From Candidatus Dormiibacterota bacterium (GTDB taxonomy: Bacteria; Chloroflexota; Dormibacteria; Dormibacterales; Dormibacteraceae), in the NCBI GenBank assembly GCA_003151665.1, contig PLYD01000081.1:1-28421 (forward strand): 28,421 bases of DNA, read 5' to 3'. The translations under genes were made by a program, and so were the position numbers. Below, in pieces: positions 23,571 through 28,421 of the stretch. Numbering within the stretch: position 1 is the stretch's first letter; the number at the start of each line of letters is the position of its first letter. Below the pieces are notes generated by a model that was not told the origin of the DNA, ran no database searches, and saw only the letters and a program-made list of their open reading frames with translations.

Positions 23571-23571
<1 letters not shown>
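23329..23571 (-). CDS. Small two-to-three-helix membrane protein (80 aa), unknown function
   Basis: This short hydrophobic protein starts at an ATG that shares one base with the stop of the transsulfuration enzyme gene (TGATG). Helices are visible at about residues 5-24 (LLQLIEVLVASAVLLFGVLT), 29-45, and 58-78 (RRSLIGYFIGAVFVLIGIIA). No conserved family is recognised. Between two sulfur amino-acid genes and coupled to one of them, it could be a small transporter subunit or an accessory anchor, but nothing in the sequence proves that. Confidence that it is a real gene is good because of the overlap and the clear helix pattern. Confidence 0.65.
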
Positions 23572-26161
<2,590 letters not shown>

Positions 26162-26226
26162 CTAACACCCGGCATCGGCGTCCAGAGCCGCTCAGACACG
26201 TCGGGGCGCCGGCGCGGAGCACTCAG

Positions 26227-26997
26227 TCAGGGCGTGGCGATCGGGACCGGCCAGAGGGGCAGGCGCGGGTGAACGCTGAACCCGTAGTTCAGCAGCACGG
26301 TGGCGTCCGCGGCCGAGACACCGGTCGCGTTGAGAATGACGACGCTGAGGTGCCTCCCACCGCGTGTGGCCGTCGTCAGCATGCAGCCGCCCGCGTTGTC
26401 AGTGAGGCCGGTCTTGAGCCCGGTCGCGCCGGGATACGTCCACAGCATCACGTTCAGGTTGTGCGGATAGAAAGCCTTGTGCGTGCTCGAGGCGGGGATC
26501 GCGATGTCCTTGGTGGAGGCGATGGCCGCGAGCTCCGGGTAGTACTTGTCGAGGTATGCGGCGACGTGCACCAGGTCGTGGGCCGACATGCCGTGACCCG
26601 CCGCGTCGAGCCCGCTCGGATTGACGAAGTGGCTGGCCGTGAGCCCGATGCTCAAAGCCTTCTGGTTCATCTGGCGAATGAACCGATCGCGCGGCACGAT
26701 GCCGCGAGCGAGCGCCTCCGCGGCGTCGTTGCCCGAGTCGAGGAACAGGCCGTCGAGCAGCTGCCTCACCGTCAGGCGCTCGCCCGGCGAGAGGCCCATG
26801 ACGCTGGGCGAGATCTGCGTCGCCGCCGTCGCGACGGTGACCACCTGGTCGAGCGACGCTGCATCGTCGACCGCGACCATCGCTGTCATGAGCTTGGTGA
26901 GGCTGGCGGGTGCGCGCGAGGTTTCGGGGTCGCGCTGCCACAGCACCATGCGTGTATCGAGGTCGACGAGGTAAGCGGCCTGGCCGTGAATCGGCAA
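26227..26997 (-). CDS. D-alanyl-D-alanine carboxypeptidase (PBP5/DacA-DacF family)
   Basis: This serine penicillin-binding protein trims the terminal D-alanine of peptidoglycan stem peptides outside the membrane. All three active-site motifs are intact: SLTK (with the acylated serine), SGN in FLDSGNDAAEAL and KTG in TGLKTGLTDNAGG. TTG at 26997 is the first ordinary start codon, but it lies inside the mature domain. The same frame stays open up to 27285. There it encodes a basic cytoplasmic stretch (RQRRRRDR), a membrane helix (FVFFLAVALVGSAALTSSFL) and a linker, exactly what an exported carboxypeptidase needs. No ATG, GTG or TTG precedes that helix in frame. The true start is therefore probably non-standard, or a base is missing. 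It is divergent from the acetate transporter gene. The usual C-terminal beta domain appears absent. Confidence 0.85.
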   Translation of the reverse strand: MPIHGQAAYLVDLDTRMVLWQRDPETSRAPASLTKLMTAMVAVDDAASLDQVVTVATAATQISPSVMGLSPGERLTVRQLLDGLFLDSGNDAAEALARGIVPRDRFIRQMNQKALSIGLTASHFVNPSGLDAAGHGMSAHDLVHVAAYLDKYYPELAAIASTKDIAIPASSTHKAFYPHNLNVMLWTYPGATGLKTGLTDNAGGCMLTTATRGGRHLSVVILNATGVSAADATVLLNYGFSVHPRLPLWPVPIATP

Positions 26998-27285
26998 TTT
27001 GGGCTGGGGGTTGGTGGCCAGCCAGAGATTCGAAAAATCGAAATGGTCGAAGTTGGCGGCGACGGGAGCGGCGATCCGGCTCTCATCGAATTTGGCGGGG
27101 GTGGTGGTTGGACGTTTGGCGGCAAGAAAGCTGCTGGTCAGGGCGGCAGAGCCGACCAGGGCGACGGCGAGAAAAAATACGAACCGGTCGCGGCGCCGGC
27201 GCTGGCGACCGCGCGTCCGTGGGTTACCGCTTAGTGGAACGTAGGCTGCGACGTTGGGAACCCCCTGGGTTAGGTTGGCGAGATT

Positions 27286-27467
27286 CTAACAGGGCGTATG
27301 CCGTCCGCCGAAAACCGTCGCGTCGCCCAGCTGCGGTTGACTGCAGAGGGCGAGTGCCGCAGCAGGAGTGGACGGTTGAAGCGATTAAATCCGGGGTACG
27401 CTATAGCCTCGCTGAGCGTCGTTGGTTGCCAGGATCAAGTTTTCCTGACATTTGGGGAGGTAGGGGC
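27286..27467. promoter_or_regulatory. Divergent control region between the carboxypeptidase and acetate transporter genes
   Basis: This 180-base gap must hold promoters for both directions. For the plus strand, TTGAAG at 27376-27381 and an AT-rich TATAGC near 27402 could serve, but the spacing (20 bases) is long. GGGGAGG at 27455-27461, just before the ATG at 27468, is a strong ribosome site. For the minus strand, TAGAAT (27288-27283) resembles a -10 box without a good -35. I see no recognised operator. Confidence 0.3.
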
Positions 27468-28073
27468 ATGGCTGAAGTCAGAACGGCAGCGCTGCCGGCG
27501 ATCGCAAACCCGGCGGCTCTAGGACTGGGTGGGTTCGCGCTCACCACGTTCGTGCTGAGCACGCACAACGCGTTTCCCACCCAGGCGCCTGATCTCACGT
27601 GGTTGGGACTGGCGTTCTTCTATGGCGGGCTGGCCCAGTTCGCCGCCGGCATGTGGGAATTCAAGGCGGGCAACACGTTTGGCGCAACGGCTTTCTCGAC
27701 CTACGGCGCGTTCTGGATGTCGCTCGCGACCTTCGTCCTCCTCGCGCTCAATGGCCACATTCCAGCCGGGGATACCCTCAAGGATCTCGGCTGGTTCGTG
27801 CTCGCGTTCACGATCTTCAATACCTACATGCTGTTCTGGAGCGCGCGCGTCAACGTGTCGGTGTTCCTGGTCTTCCTGACCCTCGAGATCACCGAGATCC
27901 TGCTGCTCCTCGGCTACTTCAACGGCAGCGGGGCCGGGGCTGGCCTGGTCGCGCTCGGTGGCTGGATGGGAATCGTCACGGCGGTCGTGGCCTGGTACGG
28001 CTCGGCGGCGGTGGTGGCCAACAGCATGCGCCCGAAGCCGATCCTTCCGGTTGGCAAGCCAATCTGGTCCTGA
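27468..28073 (+). CDS. satP: GPR1/FUN34/YaaH (SatP)-family acetate transporter
   Basis: This 201-residue inner-membrane protein belongs to the acetate uptake transporter family, which carries acetate or succinate with protons. The family's N-terminal signature is visible as NPAALGLGGFALTTFVLSTHNA near residue 14. Next come FYGGLAQFAAGMWEFKAGNTFGATAFSTYGAFWMS, the most conserved block, and then three further helices (six in all). The ATG at 27468 follows a GGGGAGG ribosome site. The next gene on the strand is acetyl-CoA synthetase, so the pair forms an acetate uptake and activation unit, a common arrangement. A strong hairpin separates the two genes. Confidence 0.9.
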   Translation: MAEVRTAALPAIANPAALGLGGFALTTFVLSTHNAFPTQAPDLTWLGLAFFYGGLAQFAAGMWEFKAGNTFGATAFSTYGAFWMSLATFVLLALNGHIPAGDTLKDLGWFVLAFTIFNTYMLFWSARVNVSVFLVFLTLEITEILLLLGYFNGSGAGAGLVALGGWMGIVTAVVAWYGSAAVVANSMRPKPILPVGKPIWS

Positions 28074-28099
28074 GGCGTCATCGGTCGGAAGTCAATGAC

Positions 28100-28142
28100 G
28101 CATCACCAGGCGCACGGGGCGACCCGCGCGCTTTGGTGATGC
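28100..28142 (+). terminator. Very strong hairpin between the acetate transporter and acetyl-CoA synthetase genes
   Basis: GCATCACCA (28100-28108) and TGGTGATGC (28134-28142) are perfect 9-base inverted arms. Inside them GCGC pairs with GCGC (28110-28113 with 28128-28131). CGGG pairs with CCCG (28115-28118 with 28123-28126) and closes a GCGA tetraloop of the stable GNRA type. Only an A/C mismatch and a small bulge interrupt it. It ends 22 bases before the synthetase start and is followed by TCTTAATC, not a T-run. It could be a partial terminator or an mRNA-stabilising element that sets different levels of the two products. Confidence 0.6.
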
Positions 28143-28164
28143 TCTTAATCATGGAGGTGAGACG

Positions 28165-28421
28165 ATGAGCGAAACCCAGGTCTCGGAGGCTGAAATTGCG
28201 GTTCACTGGCGCGAAGAGGAGTACTTCCCGCCGCCAGCGAGCTTCATCGGTCAGGCGAATGCGAGCGACCCCGCCATCTTTGACCGATTCGCCGAGAAGA
28301 ACTTCCCCGAGTGCTTCAAGGAATACGCCGACCTTCTGACCTGGGACAAGTACTGGCACACCACTCTTGACACCAGCAACCCGCCATTCTGGAAGTGGTT
28401 CGTCGGCGGCAAATTGAACGC
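28165..28421 (+). CDS. acs: Acetyl-CoA synthetase (partial, N-terminus only)
   Basis: These are the first 85 codons of an AMP-forming acetyl-CoA synthetase, which activates acetate to acetyl-CoA through an acetyl-adenylate. The visible part is the family's N-terminal cap: HWREEEYFPPPASFIGQANASDP, then WDKYWHTTLDTSNPPFWKWFVGGKLN, which is characteristic of Acs-type enzymes. The catalytic motifs lie beyond the window. The ATG at 28165 has GGAGGTGA just upstream. It follows the acetate transporter gene by 91 bases that contain a strong hairpin. A propionyl-CoA or other acyl-CoA synthetase of the same subfamily is possible from this part alone. Confidence 0.85.
   Translation, partial: MSETQVSEAEIAVHWREEEYFPPPASFIGQANASDPAIFDRFAEKNFPECFKEYADLLTWDKYWHTTLDTSNPPFWKWFVGGKLN

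Noticed and set aside
26269..27234. 321-codon open frame opposite the carboxypeptidase
   Set aside because: It is antisense to intact SLTK, SGN and KTG motifs and has no recognisable domain.

Overview
The window is a densely packed, high-GC bacterial chromosome segment with many short overlaps between genes (GTGA, ATGA, TAATG) and frequent GTG or TTG starts. I see no rRNA, tRNA, CRISPR array, insertion sequence or phage gene. The gene set is housekeeping and central metabolism: an ATP sulfurylase/APS kinase fusion, a cyanobacterial-type E2, an archaeal-type ornithine cyclodeaminase homologue, and a CysM-JAMM pair. It suits an uncultured soil-type Terrabacteria lineage, such as Dormibacterota/Chloroflexota or a deep actinobacterial relative. 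That placement is an inference from gene content, not a phylogeny.

Bases 1-6222: accD (cut by the window edge) and a FadR-type GntR regulator lie on the minus strand, divergent from a five-gene branched-chain/polar amino-acid ABC transporter (lipoprotein, livH, livM, livG, livF). The gap between the divergent genes holds a clear TTGACA-N17-TAATCT promoter with a perfect FadR-type operator (TGGTCCAACCA) touching its -35 box. Bases 6219-8910: a TauE/SafE permease gene that looks frameshifted, a fragment of a second such permease, and a bifunctional sulfate adenylyltransferase/APS kinase. Bases 8921-11077 (minus): pyrF, a TIGR00300-type ornithine cyclodeaminase homologue and a 49-residue lysine-rich protein, each overlapping the next. 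A 20-bp perfect palindrome lies near the convergent end.

Bases 11120-17830 (plus): glutamine-dependent NAD synthetase, then a pyruvate dehydrogenase operon. In this operon dihydrolipoamide dehydrogenase (E3) and E1-alpha are one 862-residue polypeptide, followed by E1-beta and E2. The E3-E1alpha fusion is the most unusual protein in the window. Bases 17831-18115 hold a structured 3' region and no recognised gene.

Bases 18116-26011 (minus, read right to left): enolase, a transsulfuration PLP enzyme, an 80-residue membrane protein, CysM-type cysteine synthase, a JAMM metalloprotease (Mec-like), a hydrophobic remnant, the GTPase Der, and an OmpR-type response regulator with its histidine kinase. 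With sat-cysC this makes sulfur assimilation and cysteine/methionine metabolism a recurring theme. Bases 26227-27285 (minus) hold a D,D-carboxypeptidase whose signal-anchor N-terminus is encoded but has no ordinary start codon. Bases 27468-28421 (plus) hold a SatP-family acetate transporter and the beginning of acetyl-CoA synthetase, separated by a very strong hairpin; together they make an acetate uptake and activation unit.
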